DNA from: Sporocytophaga myxococcoides
GTDB taxonomy: Bacteria > Bacteroidota > Bacteroidia > Cytophagales > Cytophagaceae
Reading direction: 5' to 3'
Assembly: GCF_000775915.1 (NCBI RefSeq)
Contig: NZ_BBLT01000002.1
Location: 620,001-684,000 of the forward strand
DNA length: 64,000 nt
The first letter of the stretch is position 1, and every line of letters begins with the position of its first letter. Shown piece by piece: positions 57,801-64,000 of this stretch. The notes below the pieces were generated by a model. That model ran no database searches. It had not been told where the DNA came from and saw only the letters and a program-made list of their open reading frames with translations. Made by a program: the position numbers and the translations under genes.

Positions 57801-57975
57801 CAGAAAGCGATTTTGCGCTTGCGCCAGGATAAGACGCGCTAACCATCACCACCGGAGGTGCGACCTCAGGGAATTGTGATGTAGGCAGGGTTTTGATAGA
57901 CAGTACTCCCAAAAATATTATCACAAGTGATATTACAATTGCGAGAGCAGGCCTATGAATAAATTTACTGAACAT
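54796..57975 (-). CDS. RND multidrug efflux pump (HAE1/AcrB family)
   Basis: The 1059-aa protein has the full architecture: 12 membrane helices, two large periplasmic loops and the proton-relay acidic residues in helix 4 (VLAIGIVVDDAIVVVEAVHA). Other HAE1 motifs are GFIPSEDQG and GLLGKNAVLIVEFA. It exports drugs or other hydrophobic compounds using the proton gradient. It lies 55 nt after the adaptor gene and overlaps the outer-membrane factor. Confidence 0.95.
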   Translation of the reverse strand: MFSKFIHRPALAIVISLVIIFLGVLSIKTLPTSQFPEVAPPVVMVSASYPGASAKSLSESVIIPLEQSINGAWGMRYMTSDATSAGEANIQVVFEPGTDINQALVQVSNRVQQVTNRLPILVQREGVVITPVIPSMLMYVNLYSKDKNANMKFLFNYAGVNMVPEIQRIKGIGQVRILGSRQYAMRVWLNPDRMRAYKISPDEVMEALNDQSVIGKAGRIGRGDAKRAEALEYVLAYSDRFNDPKQYENVIIKANPNGELLRLKDIATVTLGSEYYDIYSNLNGYPSAALVLKQTYGSNASQVIDEVKAKLEELKKSFPPGMEYEISYDVSNFLDASIENVIHTLRDAFILVALVVFIFLGDWRSTLIPTLAVPVSLIGAFFCMQLFGLTINMVTLFALVLAIGIVVDDAIVVVEAVHAKIHEEHLSPYLAVKKVIGEISGAVIAITLLMVSVFIPVSFMTGPVGTFYRQFSITMASSIVLSGIVALTVTPVLCAMILKNNHGKPRKKTLINRFLDSFNRGFDKVTDRYVGLLKLIAHRRLVTGVLFAIFTIGIYFIANNLPSGFIPSEDQGMLYAIVQTPPGSTLERTNDISNKLVEVINTVEGVKSVSSIAGYEVLTEGRGSNAGTCLINLKPWSERHHSVTEIIEELEVKAKEIPGATIEFFDPPAVPGFGAAGGFALQLLDKTNSGDYKQLESVTNEFIGELKKRKELTGLFTFFSANYPQYEIDFDNQLAMQKGVSIGNAMNTLSTFVGSTYELGFIKYQRFFKVFVQASPEYRKLPSDIMNLYVKNDQGEMVPFSAFMKITKKQGANEINRYNMYLTAGIRGGAAKGYSSGEAIEAVKEVATKTLPHGFDIDWAALSYDETRRGNEAVYIFLIVLVFVYFVLVGQYESFIIPLAVIFSLPAGVFGSFLMIKGMGLANDIYAQVGLVMLVGLLGKNAVLIVEFAVQKQQQGATVLDAAIEGAKVRFRPILMTSFAFIAGLIPLVIAHGAGAIGNRTIGSSALGGMLFGTIFGVIIVPGLYYIFGTIAGSRKLIKDEHETPLTEEIEHVEIEHNA

Positions 57976-58030
57976 CTTCTTCCTATTAAATATTTAACTT
58001 ATTCTCCATATATGTCTTTTATGTTTAAAC

Positions 58031-59113
58031 CTATTCAACATATACTTTTAACTTTGGTAGTACTGATTTTGGATCCTCGTATCTGTAGGCAATCTTGTCA
58101 TTATCTTTTACCTTTCTTATTCCCTCAAGCAGTATTCTTTCGTTCTCATTTATGCCTTCTTTAATGACGTATATATCCGGCATTTCTGCTGCTATTTCTA
58201 TTTCTCTTGATTTTACTTTATTATCCTTTCCGACAACATAGACATATTTTTTTTCCAAGATTTCAAAAGTTGCTTTCTGTGGAATCAAAATAGCGTCTTT
58301 CATAGGAATAGTCATTTGTATATTACCTGTTTCACCATGTCTCAGCAACGCTTTGGGGTTAGGAAATGTAGCTCGGAAAGGAATAGTACCTGTTTCATTG
58401 TTAAAATCAGCCTCGATCGTTTTAACCATTCCAGGATATTCGAACAGCTTGTTATTGGCCATTAATAAGTTTACTTTCATTAAGTTTTCAGTTGTCGCAT
58501 TGGTTTTATAATCCAGATACTCAGCTTCAGGAACATTAAAATAAACCCACATCTGACTGTTATCTGAAATTGTGGTAAGCATATCTCCCTCGTTAAGGAG
58601 ACTTCCTTGTCTTACATAAAAGTGGTCCATTATACCATCAAAAGGAGCGCGGATATCAGTAAATCCTAGATGAACCGTTGCTAATGATAATTCAGCTTTT
58701 GCCTTTCCTAATCTTGCTTTTGCTAAAGCAAGTTCATTTGGAGAGACAATATTGCTGTCTGCAAGTTTTTTGGTGTTTTGGTATTCGATTTCTGCAAATT
58801 CGACCTCAGCTTGTGCTTTTTGCTGTTCGGCCTGGTATTGAGTAGGCATGATCTGAAACATCCGTTGCCCTTTTTTAACAAACTGGCCTTCATCAACAAA
58901 AATATTCTGAAGATAGCCCTTCTCAAGAGCTCTCAGTTCAATATGTTGTATCGAACGGATCTGGCAAACATATTCCCTGGTAATGGTGGTGTCCTTTTTT
59001 AAGGGGCTGGTGACCAGGAATTTAACTTCATGCTCCTTTTCTTCTTTGTGTGATACGCAGCTTGCAAAGAACAAGGTGCTGATACTAATAAGTATGAGAA
59101 ATTTCTTCATCAT
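58031..59113 (-). CDS. RND efflux periplasmic adaptor (membrane fusion protein)
   Basis: The 360-aa lipoprotein has the lipobox FASC at about 17-20. It has lipoyl-like halves (KGYLQNIFVDEGQFVKKGQ; TDIRAPFDGIMDHFYVRQGS), a short helical hairpin between them and the beta-barrel and membrane-proximal domains. It couples the pump to the outer-membrane duct and is the first gene of the operon. A pair of 40-bp repeats lies just upstream. Confidence 0.94.
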   Translation of the reverse strand: MMKKFLILISISTLFFASCVSHKEEKEHEVKFLVTSPLKKDTTITREYVCQIRSIQHIELRALEKGYLQNIFVDEGQFVKKGQRMFQIMPTQYQAEQQKAQAEVEFAEIEYQNTKKLADSNIVSPNELALAKARLGKAKAELSLATVHLGFTDIRAPFDGIMDHFYVRQGSLLNEGDMLTTISDNSQMWVYFNVPEAEYLDYKTNATTENLMKVNLLMANNKLFEYPGMVKTIEADFNNETGTIPFRATFPNPKALLRHGETGNIQMTIPMKDAILIPQKATFEILEKKYVYVVGKDNKVKSREIEIAAEMPDIYVIKEGINENERILLEGIRKVKDNDKIAYRYEDPKSVLPKLKVYVE

Positions 59114-59140
59114 TAATCTGTCTTTATTTCAAAGCGAAAA

Positions 59141-59399
59141 AATAGGGGAACATCCTGAAGGAAATTTGAAGACAGTAAAAACCATTAAGAAATTTTCCTT
59201 AGTTAAAAGTGGTATTTACCCTTACATTGGAGTTGGAAGATAAAAAAGCATAATGATTTTTTTTAGGTAAATACCAGTTGCTGAGTGTAAAAATGAACTT
59301 TCTGCCTATATGGATTAAAAGGAGTGTTTGTAAAAATTAGCGTTTGGGAGAATTATATAAATAGGGGAACTTCCTGAAGAAAACTTGAAGACTGTAAAA
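59141..59399. repeat. 40-bp imperfect direct repeats upstream of the efflux operon
   Basis: 59141-59180 and 59360-59399 share AATAGGGGAAC-TCCTGAAG, then AAA-TTGAAGAC-GTAAAA, about 36 of 40 bases, 219 bases apart. They lie upstream of the RND adaptor start, the first within 30 bases of it. They could be operator or promoter copies controlling efflux, or relics of a duplication. Confidence 0.65.
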
Positions 59400-59555
59400 A
59401 AATTAAAGAAAAATTCAGAAATATTCCATGTGAAAGGAAAATTTCCCTTAAAATGAAGATATGAGTTAGGAAAACATTTTTATGATTTTATAAAAAAATG
59501 ATTGGATTAGGGCATATTAAATTTACGGGGACAAAAATAAAAAGCTTATAAAAAA

Positions 59556-59601
59556 AGCAAGAGCAAGAAAGGTTTTAAAATTCCACCATCTTGCTCTTGC
59601 T
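59556..59601 (-). terminator. Terminator of the TonB-dependent receptor gene
   Basis: 59556-59568 pairs with 59589-59601 (13 bp, 20-nt loop), followed on the minus strand by seven Ts. It lies 11 bases after the receptor stop codon. Confidence 0.8.
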
Positions 59602-59611
59602 CAATTCTGTA

Positions 59612-62161
59612 TTATAAAGAATATCTTAAAGTAACTCCATAAGTTCTTGGATCGCCAATTACACCCGCATAGTGACCGGCATTACCAGCTGCTGGTAACA
59701 GTTGCTCAAAGTAATCTTTATTCAGGATGTTACGTCCCCATACAAATAAAGTCACTCCGTTTGCAGCTTTGAAACCAAGTCTTGCATTAAAAAGAGAGTA
59801 ACCGTCTACAACAAGATATTTTGATGGAGATGGACTTGATGAAAATCCAGATCGGAAGTAAGAATCAACACCAAGGAAGAATTTTCCTTTAGATCCCAAA
59901 AATTTGCCTTCATTTGTATTCGCTTCACCACCAATAGAACCTGCCCATTTAGAGATACCCGGAAGTCTTCCTCCTGATATATCTTTAAAGGCACTTGCAC
60001 CGCCTGTTTCTTCAAGAGGTACAGGAGCATTTTTAAATGAAACATATTTACCGTCAGTATATGCTACAGCAGCATTGATAGCAAGGTTTCTGCTTACTCT
60101 GATGCTACCATCCAACTCAATACCCTGAACTCTTACTTTTTCAGCATTAGAGAGGTATCCACGGTTTACACCAACTTCTGCAGTTTGTACCTGAGTCTGG
60201 TAATCTTTAATAGATGTATTAAACACAATCAAATTCAAAGTAGTATTTGAAGTTGGGTTTGTTTTGATGCCAAACTCCACGTGTGTTACGTATTCAGGTT
60301 TTACCTTGGCAAGGTCTGTTAATACGTCACCATTAGCAGTAGGTAATCCTCCTAGGTTTACACCTACAGGCTTATAACTGTTAGAATATGTGGCAAAAGT
60401 ATTAATTTGTTTAATAGGCTTGTAAGCAAGTGTTACCTGTCCTGAAAAGTTAGTGTTTTCAGCTTTTGCATGATAATACTGATCAGTATAAACAGCACGT
60501 TTAAGTGCGATTAAAGCTGGATCATTTGTCTCCAGGCCACCATATGTCTGACGGTTAAAGTCCACTTCTTTAAAGTCGTAGTTATAACGAAGACCTGGTA
60601 ATAAGTGCAGGTTTTTAGTTATTGCCCAGTCAAGCTGACCAAACACAGCTCCACTGAACGAATTTAACCAGGACTTAGATTTTATTCCGTATCCGTCAAA
60701 TAGTCCTGGTGTTTGCCATAGCGGACTGGTTGAACTTTGAGAGAATCTCCATTGTGCTGCTCCAGACTCTTCAATATGGACAGGGTCAGTTTTTAGATTC
60801 TGACCAAGAGCAAATACTCCAATTACACCAGTTAGACGAGATGAGAATTCACCTGCATAACGTATCTCCTGTGACCATTGTTGGTGTTTGGAAGTAGCCT
60901 GAGATAATCTTAACACCGGGAGACCTGTGAAATCTCTGTCATTTGACGGATCCCAGTTCCAATAACGCCAGGCAGTTGTTGAAGTCAAAGTTCCTTTCCC
61001 AAGTTTTATATCAGCATTTAGAGATAATCCACCTAGCTCATTGCCTGATCTCCACGGTGTATCCTGATCCACTTTTCTGTCAAATGCGTTTTGGCTTGGA
61101 AGTGTATAATTCAAGTCAGATATGATCTGATTGAACTGGCGATATGCAGCACGTTGAGTTGGAGCAACTCCTGCTATAACCTGTGCATAGCCCTCCGGCT
61201 TTTGTCTGGATGCATCACCAGCAAGCGTTAATCTGATATTATCCGTAAGGTTATAAAGTAGTTGAACTCTACCTCCTATGTTATTAAGGTCATTGATGTA
61301 TTTTGATGATCTTACATTGTAAATCAATCCATCGCGCTGGGTTCCTGAAAAGGAAACGCGAGCAGCAAGATTTTTGGTAAGAGGACCTGTTACAGAAGCT
61401 TTTGCCTGTATGTAGCCATAGTTACCATAGCTTACTTCAAAGTTAGCACCAGGCTGGAATCTTGGAGCACGTGTAGTAATGTTGAATGCACCTGCAGTAG
61501 TATTTTTGCCGAACAGTGTTCCCTGAGGACCTCGAGATACTTCAATTTGTTCAATGTCAATGAAGTCAAGCGTAGTTGCTGCCGGACGAGCGTAGTACAC
61601 GCCATCTACATAAAATCCAACACCTGGATCAATACCATCATTGGTAAGACCAAATGTAGAACCAAGTCCACGGATATTAAGCGTTGTATTTCTAGGGTTA
61701 GAAGAATAAAGTTGTACAGTTGGTACAAGTTCCTTTACTCTGTTCACATTAAATGAGCCAGAGTTTTCGACCTGAGAGCCGCCAACAACAGAAATCGGAA
61801 TTGGAATTTCCTGGGCAACCTCTTTTCTTCTTCTTGAAGTTACCACAACTTCATCCAGCAGCTCATCTACAGCAAGCGACAGATTAAGCGGAGTAGCGGT
61901 TTCTGAAGTGATTTGAAGCTCCAGAGTTTTAAAGCCGGTTGCAGTTATTTGTACATAATAAGGAAAGTCTTTAGGAGCCTCTATGGAAAAATTTCCATCC
62001 GCATCAGAAGCTGCTGTTGCACTTGTTCCTTTTATTAAAATGATAGCACCTGGTAGGGGTAAGCCCTGATTATCTTTTACAGTTCCTTTAAGGTCATTTT
62101 GCGCAAATGCAAAACTTCCAATGAGGAGGAAGGCAATAATAAATTGTAGTGTTTTAGTCAT
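59612..62161 (-). CDS. TonB-dependent outer-membrane receptor with carboxypeptidase-regulatory-like domain (849 aa)
   Basis: A signal peptide (about 1-20, ending AFAQ) leads to a carboxypeptidase-regulatory-like domain (about 22-100), a plug domain with ARPAATTLDFIDIEQIEVSRGPQG in two parts (about 130-230) and a 22-strand barrel ending in GVTLRYSL. The receptor takes up a ligand across the outer membrane using TonB energy. The plug lacks a clear SusC signature, and its FGKNTTAGAFNITT motif resembles siderophore/vitamin-type receptors. It is divergent from the receptor at 62603. Substrate unknown. Confidence 0.9.
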   Translation of the reverse strand: MTKTLQFIIAFLLIGSFAFAQNDLKGTVKDNQGLPLPGAIILIKGTSATAASDADGNFSIEAPKDFPYYVQITATGFKTLELQITSETATPLNLSLAVDELLDEVVVTSRRRKEVAQEIPIPISVVGGSQVENSGSFNVNRVKELVPTVQLYSSNPRNTTLNIRGLGSTFGLTNDGIDPGVGFYVDGVYYARPAATTLDFIDIEQIEVSRGPQGTLFGKNTTAGAFNITTRAPRFQPGANFEVSYGNYGYIQAKASVTGPLTKNLAARVSFSGTQRDGLIYNVRSSKYINDLNNIGGRVQLLYNLTDNIRLTLAGDASRQKPEGYAQVIAGVAPTQRAAYRQFNQIISDLNYTLPSQNAFDRKVDQDTPWRSGNELGGLSLNADIKLGKGTLTSTTAWRYWNWDPSNDRDFTGLPVLRLSQATSKHQQWSQEIRYAGEFSSRLTGVIGVFALGQNLKTDPVHIEESGAAQWRFSQSSTSPLWQTPGLFDGYGIKSKSWLNSFSGAVFGQLDWAITKNLHLLPGLRYNYDFKEVDFNRQTYGGLETNDPALIALKRAVYTDQYYHAKAENTNFSGQVTLAYKPIKQINTFATYSNSYKPVGVNLGGLPTANGDVLTDLAKVKPEYVTHVEFGIKTNPTSNTTLNLIVFNTSIKDYQTQVQTAEVGVNRGYLSNAEKVRVQGIELDGSIRVSRNLAINAAVAYTDGKYVSFKNAPVPLEETGGASAFKDISGGRLPGISKWAGSIGGEANTNEGKFLGSKGKFFLGVDSYFRSGFSSSPSPSKYLVVDGYSLFNARLGFKAANGVTLFVWGRNILNKDYFEQLLPAAGNAGHYAGVIGDPRTYGVTLRYSL

Positions 62162-62602
62162 TATAAGTTCAAGTTTAAATGTGAAAGTTTCGAAGGCTTT
62201 AAAATTTAGTCTGTTAAAAGTTTTTTTAATTAATATTAAATATATTATATATACTATATAGAATTAGTAGACAAATATAGCTATTTTTTTATTTTCACTT
62301 AATTTGTTGAAATAAAATTTTTGTAAAAAAATGAAACTTTCTGTTAATAGTATGATTGTTAAGTTATTGTGTATTTTGTTTTAACTTGTATTGCTTTATT
62401 TTCTAAATGGATTTAGAATTTTTTCTCTATGCGGAGGTAGGGTTTAATCTGATGGGGAGTTAAAAAGCTCAATATTCAATTAGAAAGTTTGCTTCATTTT
62501 TCATTTACTTTTTTGACTATTTGTAAAGATTCTAAATAATACTTAATCTTGTATCTTTATTTTAATTTAGTCTAAATAGTATATATGTATTGTTTTCTTA
62601 AA
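62162..62602. promoter_or_regulatory. Divergent region between two TonB-dependent receptors
   Basis: It holds the promoters of both receptor genes. It is very AT-rich, with a run of TATATA-like sequence near 62235-62260. No Fur box or other clear operator was identified by eye. Confidence 0.45.
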
Positions 62603-64000
62603 ATGTTGAAAAGGGGAGTATTTTTTAATCTTCTTATAGTATTAGGGATAATGTCTTTCCCTCATTTAAGTATAGGGCAAGGAGTTTTCGGAAGTATATC
62701 CGGTATAGTACAGGATTCTGCAGGAAAAAAGCTGGAGCATGCGGCTGTTACAGTAAAAGGTACTAATCTTTCTGCTATCACCGATTCAAAAGGTACCTTT
62801 ATTATAGATAATGTTCCTGCTGGTACCACTGTTCTGGCAATCCTAAAAGTTGGTTTCAAACCTCTTGAGAAATCAATAGAAGTTGTGGGAGGTGAAACAA
62901 ACTTCGTCACTGGTCTTGTCCTTTCTGATGATGTTCATGAACTGGATGAAGTAGAAATTCTAATTAGAAGACAAAAGTTTGCGAAAGCCGAAAGCGAGCA
63001 GGTTGCCAGAATGCCACTGAAGAACATGGAAAATCCCCAGGTATATAACGTTGTGGGAAAAGAACTGATGAAGGAACAGTTGGTAATGGAAAGAACTGAC
63101 ATGTATAGAAATATTCCGGGAGCTGTTCCAAACTTTTCAGCAGGTGGTTCTCAGGGTTTAAACATCAGAGGTTTTTCTAATACCAATGGATTGAGAAATG
63201 GCATGGTCACAAGTGCAATCTTTCTTCTGAACCCGATAATTCTTGAGCGTGTAGAGGTAATGAGAGGACCTTCAGGAACTCTGTTCGGTAGTAATAGAAA
63301 TACTTCTTTCGGAGGTGTCTATAATTATGTAACTAAGAACCCTTATGATATACAGGCCGGAGAGTTAACAATGACAATGGGAAGCTATAATCTTTCAAGA
63401 GTTACAGCAGATATAAATACGCCTCTTAATGAGAAAAAGAATGTGCTGTTCAGATTGAATACTGCCTGGCAATCAGAAGGATCTTTCCAGGATCAGGGGT
63501 TTGCAAAGATTTATACCATTGCACCAAGCTTTATCTATAAAGTAAATGATAAACTGAAATTTACGGTGGACGCTGATTTCACAAGAGGAAACTATACCAA
63601 TCTGAGCACAGCTATTGGAAATATGACGAATGTGAAAGTAAGGAACTTCAAAGATTTGAAACTTCCTTATAATCGTTCATTAATAAATAACAGCGCTGGC
63701 ATTAATAACGGTGTCAACAATGTACAGGGGCAAATGGAATATAAGTTTTCAGATAAATGGAAGTCACAGACTAATTTCTTATATTCTGAAGGATATTATA
63801 AGGACTTTATCTGGACAACTTTATCTTATATAACTGATTCGACATTGTATAGACAATTCAGAAACCAGACTCCGGAAACTTTTGGTAATATTCAGGCTCA
63901 GCAAAATTTCATAGGCGATTTTAAAATAGGTCCTTTTAGAAACAGGGTAGTAATAGGACTGGATTACAATAAGAATTATAACTCCCTTAATAGGACTGCG
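62603..64000 (+). CDS. TonB-dependent siderophore-receptor-like protein (partial, 3' end outside window)
   Basis: The frame is open to the window end (466 codons). A signal peptide (MLKRGVFFNLLIVLGIMSF, ending SIGQ) is followed by a carboxypeptidase-regulatory-like domain (about 28-110). The plug domain has NIRGFSNTNGLRNGM and VEVMRGPSGTLFGSN (about 190-235), the pattern of FhuA/FpvA-like siderophore receptors. A start six codons upstream (62585) is also possible. The barrel continues beyond base 64000. It probably imports ferric siderophore, with TonB. Confidence 0.88.
   Translation, partial: MLKRGVFFNLLIVLGIMSFPHLSIGQGVFGSISGIVQDSAGKKLEHAAVTVKGTNLSAITDSKGTFIIDNVPAGTTVLAILKVGFKPLEKSIEVVGGETNFVTGLVLSDDVHELDEVEILIRRQKFAKAESEQVARMPLKNMENPQVYNVVGKELMKEQLVMERTDMYRNIPGAVPNFSAGGSQGLNIRGFSNTNGLRNGMVTSAIFLLNPIILERVEVMRGPSGTLFGSNRNTSFGGVYNYVTKNPYDIQAGELTMTMGSYNLSRVTADINTPLNEKKNVLFRLNTAWQSEGSFQDQGFAKIYTIAPSFIYKVNDKLKFTVDADFTRGNYTNLSTAIGNMTNVKVRNFKDLKLPYNRSLINNSAGINNGVNNVQGQMEYKFSDKWKSQTNFLYSEGYYKDFIWTTLSYITDSTLYRQFRNQTPETFGNIQAQQNFIGDFKIGPFRNRVVIGLDYNKNYNSLNRTA

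Larger units (their letters stand above)
59114..59611. other. Intergenic region upstream of the RND operon
   Basis: It contains a 40-bp imperfect direct repeat pair and the terminator of the adjacent TonB-dependent receptor gene. No gene is seen. Confidence 0.5.

Noticed and set aside
62662-62910. Minus-strand 82-aa frame at the window end
   Set aside because: It is antisense to the clear TonB-dependent receptor reading frame that continues to the window edge.
1-64000. CRISPR arrays, rRNA genes, insertion sequences
   Set aside because: No regularly spaced short repeats, no rRNA-like sequence and no transposase gene were seen in the window.

Overview
The window is AT-rich chromosomal DNA of a Bacteroidota bacterium, most likely a Cytophaga- or Sporocytophaga-like gliding environmental species. 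The evidence is secreted proteins ending in type IX secretion (Por) sorting domains (YPNPA motifs), TonB-dependent receptors with carboxypeptidase-regulatory-like N-termini, a propeller-type LytS/LytTR two-component pair, TAnnTTTG-type -7 promoter elements and the general lack of Shine-Dalgarno sequences. The genus is inference; no rRNA or marker gene is present.

Layout. 1-6037: a six-segment membrane protein, then a minus-strand pair of unrecognised genes (914 and 370 aa). 6038-15599: a compact 9.6 kb integrative element inserted in the 3' end of tRNA-Leu(CAA). It is bounded by a 16-bp direct repeat of the tRNA end and has replaced the tRNA terminator with its own. It carries a tyrosine recombinase lacking two catalytic residues, an unknown 182-aa protein, an intact XerC/D-like recombinase, a noncoding region that folds on paper into a three-way junction followed by a terminator, four small tandem HTH (excisionase-like) genes, a zinc-finger/PD-(D/E)xK nuclease, a two-TM coiled-coil protein, and a dGTPase-like HD hydrolase preceded by a 45-aa gene. 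No relaxase, capsid or replication gene is visible. It therefore looks like a small integrative island with a probable defence cargo. A third copy of the attachment core lies inverted at 1253-1268, so the 914/370-aa pair sits between inverted core copies.

15586-40300: chromosomal genes. They include tRNA-Leu, a TerC-family transporter, PEP synthase, two tandem membrane PAS proteins with no output domain, two duplicated outer-membrane-like proteins with duplicated promoters next to a LytS/LytTR pair, lipoproteins, a DUF3298 protein with a broken duplicate of its 5' end, a bestrophin-like channel, an exported FAD oxidase, small DUF1801, DUF2200 and phosphoesterase genes, an FG-GAP-like secreted protein, and a quinone-oxidoreductase-like dehydrogenase.

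40965-64000: a 1512-aa secreted NHL plus bacterial-Ig repeat protein, DinB, SRPBCC and monooxygenase-like small enzymes, a large secreted-protein gene interrupted by two in-frame stop codons, an EF-hand/TM protein, a complete RND efflux operon (adaptor, pump, outer-membrane factor) with a 40-bp repeat pair upstream, and two divergent TonB-dependent receptors, the second cut by the window end. The best candidates for undescribed biology are the tRNA-Leu element (recombinase pair, structured locus, HTH array) and the 914/370-aa gene pair.
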